DNA from: Candidatus Thiocaldithrix dubininis
GTDB taxonomy: Bacteria > Pseudomonadota > Gammaproteobacteria > Thiotrichales > Thiotrichaceae
Reading direction: 5' to 3'
Assembly (NCBI GenBank): GCA_029972135.1
Contig: CP124755.1
Coordinates: 868,001-932,000 of the forward strand
DNA length: 64,000 nucleotides
Positions 50,784-59,028 of the stretch are shown here, in pieces. The position numbers and the translations under genes are program-made. Under the pieces are notes generated by a model that saw nothing but the letters and a program-made list of their open reading frames with translations, did no database searches and was not told where the DNA came from. Position 1 is the stretch's first letter; every line of letters starts with the position of its first letter.

Positions 50784-53081
50784 TTATTTATTGCTGAGCG
50801 CGAAGAAGTTATTTAAATGCTCAGTAAATTGGGTGGGAGGCATTGGTCCTACTAAACGTAATTGCTTAATTTCCTGACCTTGTTTGTCATAGAAAATAAC
50901 GGTGGGCGGGCCAATCACCGATAACTTTTTCATTAAATCACGGTGTTCAGGTGTGCTATCGGATACGTCCGCTTGTACCACCACAGCATCTTGTAGCGCT
51001 TTTACCACCCGAGGGTCAGCGAAGGTTTTGTGTTCCATATCTTTACAAGTCGTACACCAAGTCGCATAAAAATCCAACATTAAGGGTTTGTTAGCCTTTT
51101 TTGCTTCTTCTAAAGCATTATTTAAATCAGCCATAGAGTGGATCGGTTTAAATATTAATTTGCTAGTTTGCGGTGCTTGTAAGGTAATGGAGTTATTGCT
51201 AGGTGATGAGCCAAATACACCTTTAAGCGGCTGCCAAAGATTTTGACTGCCTGCTGCGACCCCGAATAACAGCAAGGCACCGTAGAACAATTGGATCATG
51301 CCAAGGCTTTTCCAGAAACGACCCCAACCACCTACGTCATGATTAATTTTGTCTAATGCCCCCATATAAACGCCGGAGGCAACGAGTAAAATGCCAGTTG
51401 AAACCATTGTGATTTCACGGCTGACTACTCGATCCAGCATCATAATGGCAATACCCAACATAATAATGCCGAATACTGCTTTGACGGTGTCCATCCATGC
51501 GCCTGCACGCGGCAATAAGTGCCCTGCGGAGGTCCCAATTAAGAGTAAAGGAATACCTAAACCAATACCCATTGAGAATAGGGCGGTTGCACCCAACAAG
51601 TAGTCTTTAGTTTGGGCAATATAAAGCAGTGCACCTGCCAAAACTGGGCCTGCACAGGGTCCCACAATTAGGGTTGATAACACACCCATAATGGCAGCAC
51701 CAATGAAGCTACCACTTTCTTGTTTATTGGAAATTTCGCTTAAGCGGCTTTGTAAACTATTGGGCAATTGTAAGTCGTAGAAGCCAAACATAGATAAGGC
51801 TAAAGCTACGAATAACGCGGCCATTAAACCGAAGGTCACGGGGTGTTGCAGAATAGTTTGTAAGTTTTGCCCAAATAAACCAAAAACAAAGCCAATAAAT
51901 GCGTAGGTGAATGCGCCCGCCACAACATACGTAATGGACAGTAAAAACGCTTTGCGTGAAGAAGAACCTCCATAACCCGCAATAATTCCCGACAGAATCG
52001 GAATCATAGGGAAAATACAAGGTGTAAAAGCGAGTAATAAGCCAGCCCCAAACATAATAGCGATTTTGCCAAAGAAGGTACTGTCTTCTAATTGTTGAAC
52101 CAGTTTATCTTGTTCATTTAGAACAACGGGTTCAGTCGTGGCAACCGCTACCGAACGGGCAGCAGGTAATCCCGCTAAGGATAGGGTTTCGGTTTTAACT
52201 TGGGGTTCATAGCAAATGCCAGTTTTATCTGCGCAACCTTGGTATTGGGTTTCTATGACAAGTTTATCGCCTGTTGCACCACTAACGGGGATACGTACAT
52301 CTATGTCTTTGCCATAAACATCAATTTTGCCAAAATATTCGTCATCAATCTGTTCGCCTTTAGGGAAAATAGCTGCGCCTAATTTTGCGTCTTTGGGTTC
52401 GATGACTTTAAATTTGATTTTAGGCTGATAAAGATGATGATCCGGTTGAATCGACCAATGCGCGTTTAATGTGCCTTTATCAACGGCAACTAAGGTAAAC
52501 ACAAAGGCTTCATCGGCATCTAAAGCGTCAGACTTTGCGTTGCTTGTGCCTTTAATATCTTTCAGGAGAGTACTACTGGGTTTAGCACTGCTTTGTGTAT
52601 TAGCAGTGGCTGCCAGCGTTTCAGGTTTTGCGGGCGCTTGGGCTTTGTTATCTAAAGCAGCCAAACTAATCGGAGTTTCTTTGATAATGGGCGGATAACA
52701 CATGCCTGCATCCGCACAACCTTGGAATTTACTTTCCAATACCAATTCAATTGCATTTGGACTAGCGCTACGTTCGACTGGAATTTCAATACTAAGTTGT
52801 TTGCGATAAATCTCAGTATTTGCACCACTCGTATCCGCTGGATCTTTTACATCGGCTTTAGGGTAATTGGCTGCGCCTAAAATGGCATTATCAGATTTAT
52901 TATTAAAACTAAAACGGTCTTTATATAAAAAATAACCGTCAGCAACATCCCAACTAAGCTTAATCGTATTAGGGCTTATAGCTTCCGCTTTGAATTTGAA
53001 AGCATCATCAGAAGGTAAGATATCGGCAAAAGCGGGGGGTAAGGTTAACCATAATAAAAAGAAGCAGAGCCACTTTCTCAT
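50784..53081 (-). CDS. dsbD: Thiol:disulfide interchange protein DsbD with duplicated N-terminal domain
   Basis: This 765-residue inner-membrane protein carries electrons from cytoplasmic thioredoxin to periplasmic partners. A signal peptide (residues 1-20) is followed by two successive alpha-type domains, ending with cysteine pairs CADAGMCYPP and CADKTGICYEP. Typical DsbD (about 565-600 residues) has one. The membrane domain carries the two redox cysteines in FTPCIFPMIPIL and VGPCAGPVLAGA. The thioredoxin-like C-terminal domain has YATWCTTCKDMEH with cysteines at about 676 and 679. The start at 53081 gives a proper signal peptide and overlaps cutA as ATGA; an ATG at 53105 would spoil it. Confidence 0.92.
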   Translation of the reverse strand: MRKWLCFFLLWLTLPPAFADILPSDDAFKFKAEAISPNTIKLSWDVADGYFLYKDRFSFNNKSDNAILGAANYPKADVKDPADTSGANTEIYRKQLSIEIPVERSASPNAIELVLESKFQGCADAGMCYPPIIKETPISLAALDNKAQAPAKPETLAATANTQSSAKPSSTLLKDIKGTSNAKSDALDADEAFVFTLVAVDKGTLNAHWSIQPDHHLYQPKIKFKVIEPKDAKLGAAIFPKGEQIDDEYFGKIDVYGKDIDVRIPVSGATGDKLVIETQYQGCADKTGICYEPQVKTETLSLAGLPAARSVAVATTEPVVLNEQDKLVQQLEDSTFFGKIAIMFGAGLLLAFTPCIFPMIPILSGIIAGYGGSSSRKAFLLSITYVVAGAFTYAFIGFVFGLFGQNLQTILQHPVTFGLMAALFVALALSMFGFYDLQLPNSLQSRLSEISNKQESGSFIGAAIMGVLSTLIVGPCAGPVLAGALLYIAQTKDYLLGATALFSMGIGLGIPLLLIGTSAGHLLPRAGAWMDTVKAVFGIIMLGIAIMMLDRVVSREITMVSTGILLVASGVYMGALDKINHDVGGWGRFWKSLGMIQLFYGALLLFGVAAGSQNLWQPLKGVFGSSPSNNSITLQAPQTSKLIFKPIHSMADLNNALEEAKKANKPLMLDFYATWCTTCKDMEHKTFADPRVVKALQDAVVVQADVSDSTPEHRDLMKKLSVIGPPTVIFYDKQGQEIKQLRLVGPMPPTQFTEHLNNFFALSNK

Positions 53082-53398
53082 GCTTGGGTACTCTCTTTGA
53101 TCCATCCTAAGTAGGCAGGCAAGCCCTGTGTTGTGGGTAATGCTATAACGTTAGGTCGTTTATAACGACGATTCGCACGAATAAACGTTTGTAAACGGCT
53201 ATAGCAACTTTGTTGAGTTTTGATTAATAAGAGGTATTCATCCGTCTCACATATATCCTGTTGCCATTTGTAAATAGAGGCAGCGTGTGGAATGATACTG
53301 ATATAAGCGGCTAAATTTTCTGCTAACACCGCTTTCGCTAAGTTACGGGCAATTTGTTGTTCTGGCACTGTGGTGACAACCAGCAGGGTGTCGTTCAT
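53078..53398 (-). CDS. cutA: Divalent-cation tolerance protein CutA
   Basis: This 106-residue trimeric ferredoxin-like fold protein is complete: LVVTTVPEQQIARNLAKAV, LAAYISIIPHAASIYKWQ, the DEYLLLIKT strand, and RRYKRPNVIALPTTQGLPAY with LGWI near the end. CutA was named for copper tolerance, but its biochemical role is unsettled. It stands directly upstream of dsbD with a four-base overlap. That is the same neighbourhood as in many Gammaproteobacteria, including E. coli. Confidence 0.93.
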   Translation of the reverse strand: MNDTLLVVTTVPEQQIARNLAKAVLAENLAAYISIIPHAASIYKWQQDICETDEYLLLIKTQQSCYSRLQTFIRANRRYKRPNVIALPTTQGLPAYLGWIKESTQA

Positions 53399-53540
53399 GT
53401 TTGCACTGTAGGCTACCTAATTAAGATGGGCTAATAGTAGATTAAATGATAAGGTTCAGCAAAGACTCTTAGCAGGATTTTGATTTTTTTATATTAAACT
53501 GCGTAATATTTAAAGACAGTTTGAAAAATTTTAGAGTATT

Positions 53541-53586
53541 TACCACAAAGTGGTATTTTTGCTACAGCCAGTCAATGCTGGCTGTA
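53541..53586. terminator. Two adjacent hairpins downstream of the H-NS-like gene
   Basis: TACAGCCAG at 53563-53571 pairs with CTGGCTGTA at 53578-53586. TACCAC at 53541-53546 pairs with GTGGTA at 53550-53555, followed on the plus strand by TTTTT. For the minus-strand H-NS-like gene, no clean T-run follows the first stem, so termination is uncertain. No plus-strand gene lies upstream close enough to need it. Confidence 0.35.
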
Positions 53587-53601
53587 TGGCAGAGGCTACG
53601 A

Positions 53602-53916
53602 TTAGACCGTAAAGTCTTCTAATTTAGCGCCTGAATCTAATAATTCTTGTACCCAAGCAGGTTTTCTGCCACGGCCACTCCAAGTTTGTTCTGGATTATT
53701 AGGATCTGCATATTTAGGTTGTACGATGCGTTTTTTAGGTGCTTTAGCTTGCATTACTTCTTCTAAACTAAAACCAGATTGTGCTACTAATTCTTCGATT
53801 TGCAGACGTAAACCGGCTAATTCACCTTGACGACGATTGGCAATTGCGTCATCAATATTCCCTTTTAATTTTTGCAATTCAGCTACACTCAAGCTTGAAA
53901 TATCAACAGTTGACAT
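53602..53916 (-). CDS. H-NS family nucleoid protein
   Basis: This 104-residue protein has an N-terminal coiled-coil oligomerisation part (SVAELQKLKGNIDDAIANRR). Its C-terminal DNA-binding domain is YADPNNPEQTWSGRGRKPAW, with the TWSGRGRKP hook that enters the minor groove of AT-rich DNA. H-NS proteins silence AT-rich acquired genes. The AT-rich polysaccharide island and the giant protein gene would be natural targets, though this is inference. A promoter candidate lies 55-84 bases upstream. Confidence 0.92.
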   Translation of the reverse strand: MSTVDISSLSVAELQKLKGNIDDAIANRRQGELAGLRLQIEELVAQSGFSLEEVMQAKAPKKRIVQPKYADPNNPEQTWSGRGRKPAWVQELLDSGAKLEDFTV

Positions 53917-53970
53917 ATTTTAGTCCCTTACATTAAATAAGCGTTAGATTCATTAAATATAGTGAGCAGA

Positions 53971-54000
53971 TATATTCTAGAGATTAAATATTAATGTCAA
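53971..54000 (-). promoter_or_regulatory. Sigma-70-like promoter of the H-NS-like gene
   Basis: On the minus strand, TTGACA (plus 53995-54000) is a perfect -35 box. It is followed after 18 bases by AATATA (plus 53971-53976) as a -10 box. It is 55 bases upstream of the H-NS-like start codon. The whole region 53917-54183 is AT-rich and otherwise shows no gene I can support. Confidence 0.5.
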
Positions 54001-54183
54001 GAATATATTTTGATTTTTTCATATTATGTTTATATTAGATTAATAAATAACTCAATACCTTTCATCCTGCTGGAATGGCATCGGCAAGGTTCACAGGTTA
54101 AACTACCCGCAAGAACATTCGTTTCTCTAATGCGATGACGATTGATTTTTTTATAATAACTATATAATTTGCCGAGACTGCTA

Positions 54184-54268
54184 ATGCGCATTATTCTTCC
54201 GCTATTTTCTTTTGTCACCTTAGGCTTTGCCTTATTGCAGCTTAACTCAAGTAAACAGGATTCTAGTT
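54184..54268 (+). pseudogene. 5' fragment of the GGDEF-EAL gene cut off by the IS element
   Basis: ATG 54184 opens a frame reading MRIILPLFSFVTLGFALLQL and then NSSKQDSS, a likely first transmembrane segment or signal anchor. The frame then meets TAA formed by the first bases of the insertion element at 54268-54270. Joining base 54268 to base 55270, which removes the element and one AGTT copy, continues in frame as YDLDAMLYNPYLLVALLAVQ into the gene now starting at 55284. The reading frame therefore supports a single original gene about 28 codons plus 5 longer at its start. Confidence 0.82.
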
Positions 54269-55269
54269 AACCTGAGTTCGATGTAAGCAAGTAGCAGCCT
54301 TTTGTGGAATACTTCATGGGATAACCACATCCTAAAATTACCCACGCAAGGCTGCTACCCTGATGTTAACACGACTGTTCTGCGAGATAGATGATTTTTG
54401 CCAAGGCTTTTTACCGCATTGGAAAGCGAGTGTATTAGAACCCCCGACCACCCGCCCAAAGCGGAATCGTCCGTGTGGTTTAAGTCTGAGTGAAGTGATG
54501 ACGATTTGGGTACATTACCATCAATCAGGCTATCACACCTTCAAGTGGTATTACCTCAAACATGTTCAAGTCTATTTGAAGTCGGCTTTTCCTCAGTTGC
54601 CCAGTTATCAACGGTTTATTGAGCGCGTTCCCGATGTATTAGTGCCGCTGACGCGGTTCATGCAATCCCGCTGTGAAGCCAGTCGCGGAATTGCCTTCAT
54701 TGACTCCACCCCCTTACGCGTCTGTGACAATATTCGGATTCCCCGTCATAAGACCTTTGCCAATACCGCAGGACGAGGGAAGTCATCCACCGGCTGGTTC
54801 TATGGCTTCAAGCTGCATCTCGTGGTGAATGATCAAGGTGGTATCGTGTCCTTTGCCTTAAGTGCGGGTAATGTCGATGATCGCCAACCCGTTCCCACCC
54901 TGATGAAATCCGTGGTTGGCAAAGTCTTTGGGGATGCAGGCTATCTCTCTCAGGCATTGGCTCAACAACTCGCTCAGCAAGGCATTGAATGGATTACCTC
55001 GTTACGGAAAAATATGAAACAGGTCGTGCGTTCTACTTTCGATCAATTGCTCTTGCGTAAGCGTTTTATCATCGAAACCATTAACGATCAGTTGAAAAAT
55101 CAATCGCAAATTGAGCATTCTCGCCATCGTTCACTGCCTCATTATGTCGCTCATGTCATCGCCGGGCTTATTGCGTATTCCTATCAAGCGAAGAAACCCT
55201 CATTGAACTTAAATATCAATGCGTTAGCCATACTCTAATGCTATGCCTTACGTCGAACTCAGGTTAGTT
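54265..55269 (+). mobile_element. IS982-family insertion sequence with terminal inverted repeats and AGTT target duplication
   Basis: The element proper spans 54269-55265, 997 bases. The left end AACCTGAGTTCGATGTAA (54269-54286) and the right end TTACGTCGAACTCAGGTT (55248-55265) are inverted repeats of 18 bases with one mismatch. AGTT occurs directly outside both ends (54265-54268 and 55266-55269). It contains a single transposase gene. The close agreement of the ends and the intact transposase suggest a recent insertion. Confidence 0.88.
54363..55238 (+). CDS. IS982-family transposase
   Basis: This 291-residue DDE transposase is complete. It starts FCEIDDFCQGFLPHWKA and has a helical DNA-binding part (SLSEVMTIWVHYHQSGYHTF). 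The first catalytic aspartate is in IAFIDSTPLRVCDN, the second in VFGDAGYLSQALAQQL, and the glutamate in LLRKRFIIETINDQLKNQSQ, followed by IEHSRHRS, which is diagnostic of the IS982 family. No frameshift is present, so it should be active. The element interrupts the GGDEF-EAL gene in the same orientation. Confidence 0.93.
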   Translation: MLTRLFCEIDDFCQGFLPHWKASVLEPPTTRPKRNRPCGLSLSEVMTIWVHYHQSGYHTFKWYYLKHVQVYLKSAFPQLPSYQRFIERVPDVLVPLTRFMQSRCEASRGIAFIDSTPLRVCDNIRIPRHKTFANTAGRGKSSTGWFYGFKLHLVVNDQGGIVSFALSAGNVDDRQPVPTLMKSVVGKVFGDAGYLSQALAQQLAQQGIEWITSLRKNMKQVVRSTFDQLLLRKRFIIETINDQLKNQSQIEHSRHRSLPHYVAHVIAGLIAYSYQAKKPSLNLNINALAIL

Positions 55270-55283
55270 ACGATTTAGATGCG

Positions 55284-57167
55284 ATGTTATATAACCCCTA
55301 CTTGTTAGTAGCATTGTTGGCGGTTCAATCATTTTTGTTGATATGGCGTTTAAAGGAAAGTAATCCAGCCGTTAAAGCACTCAGCGTTGCCCCCCCCGAA
55401 ATTGCCAAAATTTCCATAGAGAGTAAGCCTATGGAATTAGGGGAAATTGTTAATACTGATTGGGTATTAGAGGCCATTGCTGGTGGGGTAGTGGCAGTAA
55501 ATACGGCGGGAGAAATTATATATGTAAATCAAAGAGCTGAAAAACTTTTGTCAAAACCTAAAGACTATTTAGTGGGACGAAATATTACCGACATAATCAG
55601 CTTGGAAGATTCGCAAGGCAGTTCTTTATTACAACGAGTATTAGATATTTATAATGAAGAAGTCTTACAGCAACCTCAGCAATTTGGCCAAGTTAAATTA
55701 GCCATTAATTCTAATGAATATCGCTTTGTGGAACTGAATACCACCGCAATTCCTGAGGTGCAAAAAGCCTTATTATTTATATTTAGAGATGTAACTGCGG
55801 ATAGAAAGATTATTAATCGCTTATATAGACAAGCTTCCCGCGATGCGTTAACAGATTTAATGAATCGTAGTAGCTTTGAGCAATATGTTGATCAACTAGC
55901 ACACGAAACTTCTGGGGTAGTGCGTACCCATATCTTAGCCAGTATTGATTTAGACAATTTTAAGCCGATCAATGATACGTGCGGTCATGCAGCCGGTGAT
56001 GAAGTCTTAAAACAAGTAGCGCAAATCTTCCAAAAAACCATTCGGCGTTCAGACAAGGTTGCACGTTTAGGTGGCGATGAGTTTGCTATCTTTTTAGAAG
56101 GCTGTGGTTTGGATAAGGGCAAAGAAGTAATGGAGTCTATCCTCACAGAACTGCGCAATTTTCGTTTTACTTGGGAGGGAAAAGTTTTTTCCGTTGGTGC
56201 CAGTATTGGCATCTTAGAATTTACACCATCACCTAAATTACATATTAAACAGTTATTTGCCTATACTGATAAAGCTTGTTATGCCGCCAAAGCCTTAGGA
56301 CGTAATCAGGTTGCGGTGCATGTGGGAACAACCGTACCGGAAGTGTCCGAACAGCAGGTTAATGATTGGGGTAAGCTATTGCAAATGGCGGTGAAGGAAG
56401 ATCGCTTTATTTTATTTGCGCAGCCCATTACGCCCTTGCAAGCGCATCTGGATAGCAAATTACAACAGTATGAAATCTTATTGCGTTTACCGTTTAGACA
56501 AAGTTTGTTGAGTCCGGGTAGCTTTATGTCGGTTGCCAATCGTTTAGATTTAATGGTGGATATAGACCGCTGGATTATTCGCAAATCCTTAACACTGTTA
56601 GCGGGTCAACAAGCGTCTTTAAAAGCCGCTGGTTATCAAAACCGCTTTATGATTAATCTATCTGCACAATCGGTACAAGATGCACGTTTAGCAAACTTTG
56701 TAATTCATTTATTGCGTGAGTTGGATATTGACCCCGATAGTGTGTGCTTTGAAATTTCCGAATCTGTAGCGATTAGCCATTTTGTCAATACTAGGCGCTT
56801 AATGATGACGCTGCATGATTGTGGTTGTTTATTAGCGTTGGATGATTTTGGTAGTGGTTTCTCTTCCTTCAGCTATTTACGTGATTTACCTTTAACTTAC
56901 TTAAAAATTGACGGTAATTTTGTGCATAATCTTGTTGCCAATCCAGTAGATGCGGCAATGGTGAAAGCTGTACATGAAGTTGGGCAAGTGATGAAGCTTT
57001 TAACGATTGCGGAACTCGTAGAAGATGAGCAAACGTTGAGCCACTTACGGGTAATTGGGGTCGATTACGCGCAAGGTTATTTTTGTGGTCGCCCGATTCC
57101 GATGGATCAATTGAGTTTTCCCGTTTCTGTCGAACAGTACTCAAATGATACGAACAATAGACCATAA
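55284..57167 (+). CDS. PAS-GGDEF-EAL cyclic-di-GMP protein, 5'-truncated by IS982
   Basis: The remaining 627 residues start with a transmembrane segment (PYLLVALLAVQSFLLIWRL), then a PAS domain at about 65-180. The GGDEF domain has RLGGDEFAIF near residue 263, with an inhibitory I-site RRSD exactly five residues before it. In the EAL domain the motif is EILLR near 397, with INLSAQ, FEISES, LDDFGSGFSSF, LKIDG and GYFCGRP all present. Both synthesis and hydrolysis of c-di-GMP are therefore possible. The original start was 54184. ATG 55284 is the first restart after the element, without a good SD, so expression may be reduced. Confidence 0.9.
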   Translation: MLYNPYLLVALLAVQSFLLIWRLKESNPAVKALSVAPPEIAKISIESKPMELGEIVNTDWVLEAIAGGVVAVNTAGEIIYVNQRAEKLLSKPKDYLVGRNITDIISLEDSQGSSLLQRVLDIYNEEVLQQPQQFGQVKLAINSNEYRFVELNTTAIPEVQKALLFIFRDVTADRKIINRLYRQASRDALTDLMNRSSFEQYVDQLAHETSGVVRTHILASIDLDNFKPINDTCGHAAGDEVLKQVAQIFQKTIRRSDKVARLGGDEFAIFLEGCGLDKGKEVMESILTELRNFRFTWEGKVFSVGASIGILEFTPSPKLHIKQLFAYTDKACYAAKALGRNQVAVHVGTTVPEVSEQQVNDWGKLLQMAVKEDRFILFAQPITPLQAHLDSKLQQYEILLRLPFRQSLLSPGSFMSVANRLDLMVDIDRWIIRKSLTLLAGQQASLKAAGYQNRFMINLSAQSVQDARLANFVIHLLRELDIDPDSVCFEISESVAISHFVNTRRLMMTLHDCGCLLALDDFGSGFSSFSYLRDLPLTYLKIDGNFVHNLVANPVDAAMVKAVHEVGQVMKLLTIAELVEDEQTLSHLRVIGVDYAQGYFCGRPIPMDQLSFPVSVEQYSNDTNNRP

Positions 57168-57259
57168 AAATAATGACCTGATTTTAAAAATGGCACTTGA
57201 ATTTTACGCAAATAGCCTGATATACAAGCTATAAATCTTTGACCTACAGGTACTTCACT

Positions 57260-57742
57260 TTGCGTAAGTTTCCTCTGTTCGCCTTAGCCTTATTTATCGT
57301 GCCGTTTATTGAAATCTGGTTACTGATAAAGGTTGGTGGCGCAATCGGTGCATTACCCACCTTCTTAATGGTAATTTTAGCGTCTATTGCCGGAGGATTC
57401 TTACTACGGCAACAAGGCATGACCACCTTACGACGTTTTCAACAGTCCTTAGCACAAGGGCAATTGCCTGCAACGGAAATGATAGAAGGCGTTATGATTG
57501 TAATCGGTGCAGTATTATTAATGTTGCCCGGTTTCTTTACCGATATGATTGGTGCGTTGTTCTTAATTCCACCTTTACGCCGTGCCTTAATTCGTTTAAG
57601 CAGTGGCTATTCGGCGGGTGCGTTACAACGTCGTGTTAATATTTTTACACAAGCCTCACCCTTTAATCAGACAGCGACTAGCCGCAGCAATACGCGGGGT
57701 GGTTATGATTATGAAGGGGAAGTAATTCAACGTAAGGACTAA
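57260..57742 (+). CDS. fxsA: FxsA family membrane protein
   Basis: This protein of about 160 residues has four hydrophobic segments, and its core FIVPFIEIWLLIKVGGAIGA matches FxsA (the YIEIxxFIxVG pattern). It continues with GGFLLRQQGMTTLRRFQQ and LMLPGFFTDMIGALFLIPPL. FxsA overproduction in E. coli relieves phage T7 exclusion by F plasmids; its normal role is unknown. There is no ATG. I chose TTG 57260, which gives the N-terminus RKFPLFALALF and has AGG about nine bases upstream. A TTG at 57239 is an alternative. Confidence 0.85.
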   Translation: MRKFPLFALALFIVPFIEIWLLIKVGGAIGALPTFLMVILASIAGGFLLRQQGMTTLRRFQQSLAQGQLPATEMIEGVMIVIGAVLLMLPGFFTDMIGALFLIPPLRRALIRLSSGYSAGALQRRVNIFTQASPFNQTATSRSNTRGGYDYEGEVIQRKD

Positions 57743-57764
57743 TTTTAGTCTATTCAGCTATTAC

Positions 57765-57798
57765 AAAAATTAACCGGAGTCATCCGGTTAATTTTTTT
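57765..57798. terminator. Strong bidirectional terminator between fxsA and the cytochrome-like gene
   Basis: AAAAATTAACCGGA at 57765-57778 pairs perfectly with TCCGGTTAATTTTT at 57783-57796 around a four-base GTCA loop. T-runs follow on both strands. It lies between convergent genes ending at 57742 and 57818. Confidence 0.9.
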
Positions 57799-57817
57799 GG
57801 GAACTAGCGTTTTAAGC

Positions 57818-58456
57818 TTATTGTGCCAACTGTTTCACCGCTACAAACGCGCCACGAATATCACCCTCTTTATAACCCGTTGCAATATCTTTCGGATACA
57901 GTTCTTTCAATTTTGCAGTAACGGCTGGGCTAATATCTGTACCGTGACAGGTCAAACAAACTTGCCCTGTTGGAATGGCCTTCATAAAGCGGAATTCATT
58001 ATCCACAATATCGCTATACACTAAAGTATTAGGATCTTCACCGGCTGCTTTACGTGAATCAAATTCATTCAGTACTTTTGATTGCCATTCATTGACTGCA
58101 CCATTGGGATTACGATTTTTTAAGCTAACCCGGCTAACTTGCATACCAGATTCATCCGATACAGATTTAGCAATTTCTGGCGCACGTTTCTGACAAATGC
58201 TTAAGGCCTCAACCGGACCACCCGCTTTTATAGCGGTTTCCAATTCGCCTTTGAGCGTGCCGCCTAATTTCTGTACTGCACCTTTGGCTTGCTCTACTAA
58301 GGCTGCTTTATCAACGGGCGTAGCAGGGGTAGGCGCTTGTGTGGTTGTGGTTGTTTCAACGGTCTTAGTCTCAGTAGTCACTTGTGTAGTTTCTGTTTTA
58401 TCGCCACACGCTACCAATAACGCTGCTAAGCTGACCGTGATTACTAATTTTTTCAT
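57818..58456 (-). CDS. Monohaem c-type cytochrome-like lipoprotein with DUF3365 (Tll0287-like) domain
   Basis: This 212-residue lipoprotein has the lipobox LAALLVACGDK with cysteine near residue 17. A Thr/Glu/Pro-rich linker follows (residues 20-50). The DUF3365 domain includes ALSICQKRAPEIAKSVSDES, RVSLKNRNPNGAVNEWQ and a haem-binding CLTCHG motif near residue 162. This domain is seen in periplasmic redox sensors and haem proteins. The start at MKKLVITVSL (58456) is preferred over an upstream ATG at 58516, which would prefix 20 residues before the signal peptide. It is the third gene of a minus-strand group with the barrel protein at 59029. Confidence 0.82.
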   Translation of the reverse strand: MKKLVITVSLAALLVACGDKTETTQVTTETKTVETTTTTQAPTPATPVDKAALVEQAKGAVQKLGGTLKGELETAIKAGGPVEALSICQKRAPEIAKSVSDESGMQVSRVSLKNRNPNGAVNEWQSKVLNEFDSRKAAGEDPNTLVYSDIVDNEFRFMKAIPTGQVCLTCHGTDISPAVTAKLKELYPKDIATGYKEGDIRGAFVAVKQLAQ

Positions 58457-58542
58457 TATCAACAAACCTCTATTTATATCAACATACCTAAAACACGAAT
58501 GTACAAACTGCCGCAAGCCTAAGGCGTGTGCATTGACTCAAG

Positions 58543-59004
58543 TCAAAAACATTCGGCTAATTTGCCTGAATCCTGAATGAATTGAATACTTTGAATTTGA
58601 GTATTATGCAATTTCATGCAGGTTACATGATTTGCCTTACGGGGGATACTGGCGGTTTTTTGCGGATTATATACCAGCAACGTGGACCAAGGTTGCTCAC
58701 GCATTTTAGGCAATGCGAACAGTTTGGTAATCATACTCGGCATTTTACTAATATCGGCAATAAAGTAAGCTTGTTGTTGCGGCATAAAATTAGCCGGTTG
58801 GGCTTTGAGATACTGATTCAGTAACTCAGACGCAGGTTTTTCCGCCGTAAATAAAATGGTCTGTGCATTTGCTTGAATAGTAATCGTTTTATTATGCTGA
58901 TCTTGAAGCTGTAGCGTTGGAAAAGCTTGACCTACTTGTAGTTCGGCTGCGGATAACACGCTACTAAAGCCGCAGAATAAAACAATGGCTAATCGTTTTA
59001 GCAT
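58543..59004 (-). CDS. Periplasmic protein of unknown function, possibly thioredoxin-like without CxxC
   Basis: This 153-residue protein has a signal peptide (LAIVLFCGFSSVLSAAEL). The opening VGQAFPTLQLQDQHNKTITI is reminiscent of peroxiredoxin/TlpA-like folds, but no CxxC motif follows. The late VTCMKLHN contains one of the few cysteines. I do not recognise a family with certainty. It begins 24 bases after the barrel gene, so the two are probably co-translated. ATG 59004 gives the better signal peptide than ATG 59022. Confidence 0.6.
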   Translation of the reverse strand: MLKRLAIVLFCGFSSVLSAAELQVGQAFPTLQLQDQHNKTITIQANAQTILFTAEKPASELLNQYLKAQPANFMPQQQAYFIADISKMPSMITKLFALPKMREQPWSTLLVYNPQKTASIPRKANHVTCMKLHNTQIQSIQFIQDSGKLAECF

Positions 59005-59028
59005 TATACAAACTCCATACAAAGAAAT

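Noticed and set aside
54030-54218. 62-codon minus-strand frame with a CEPCRCHSSRM segment
   Set aside because: The cysteines are suggestive, but the frame starts inside the 5' fragment of the GGDEF-EAL gene, has no clear SD and matches no family I know.
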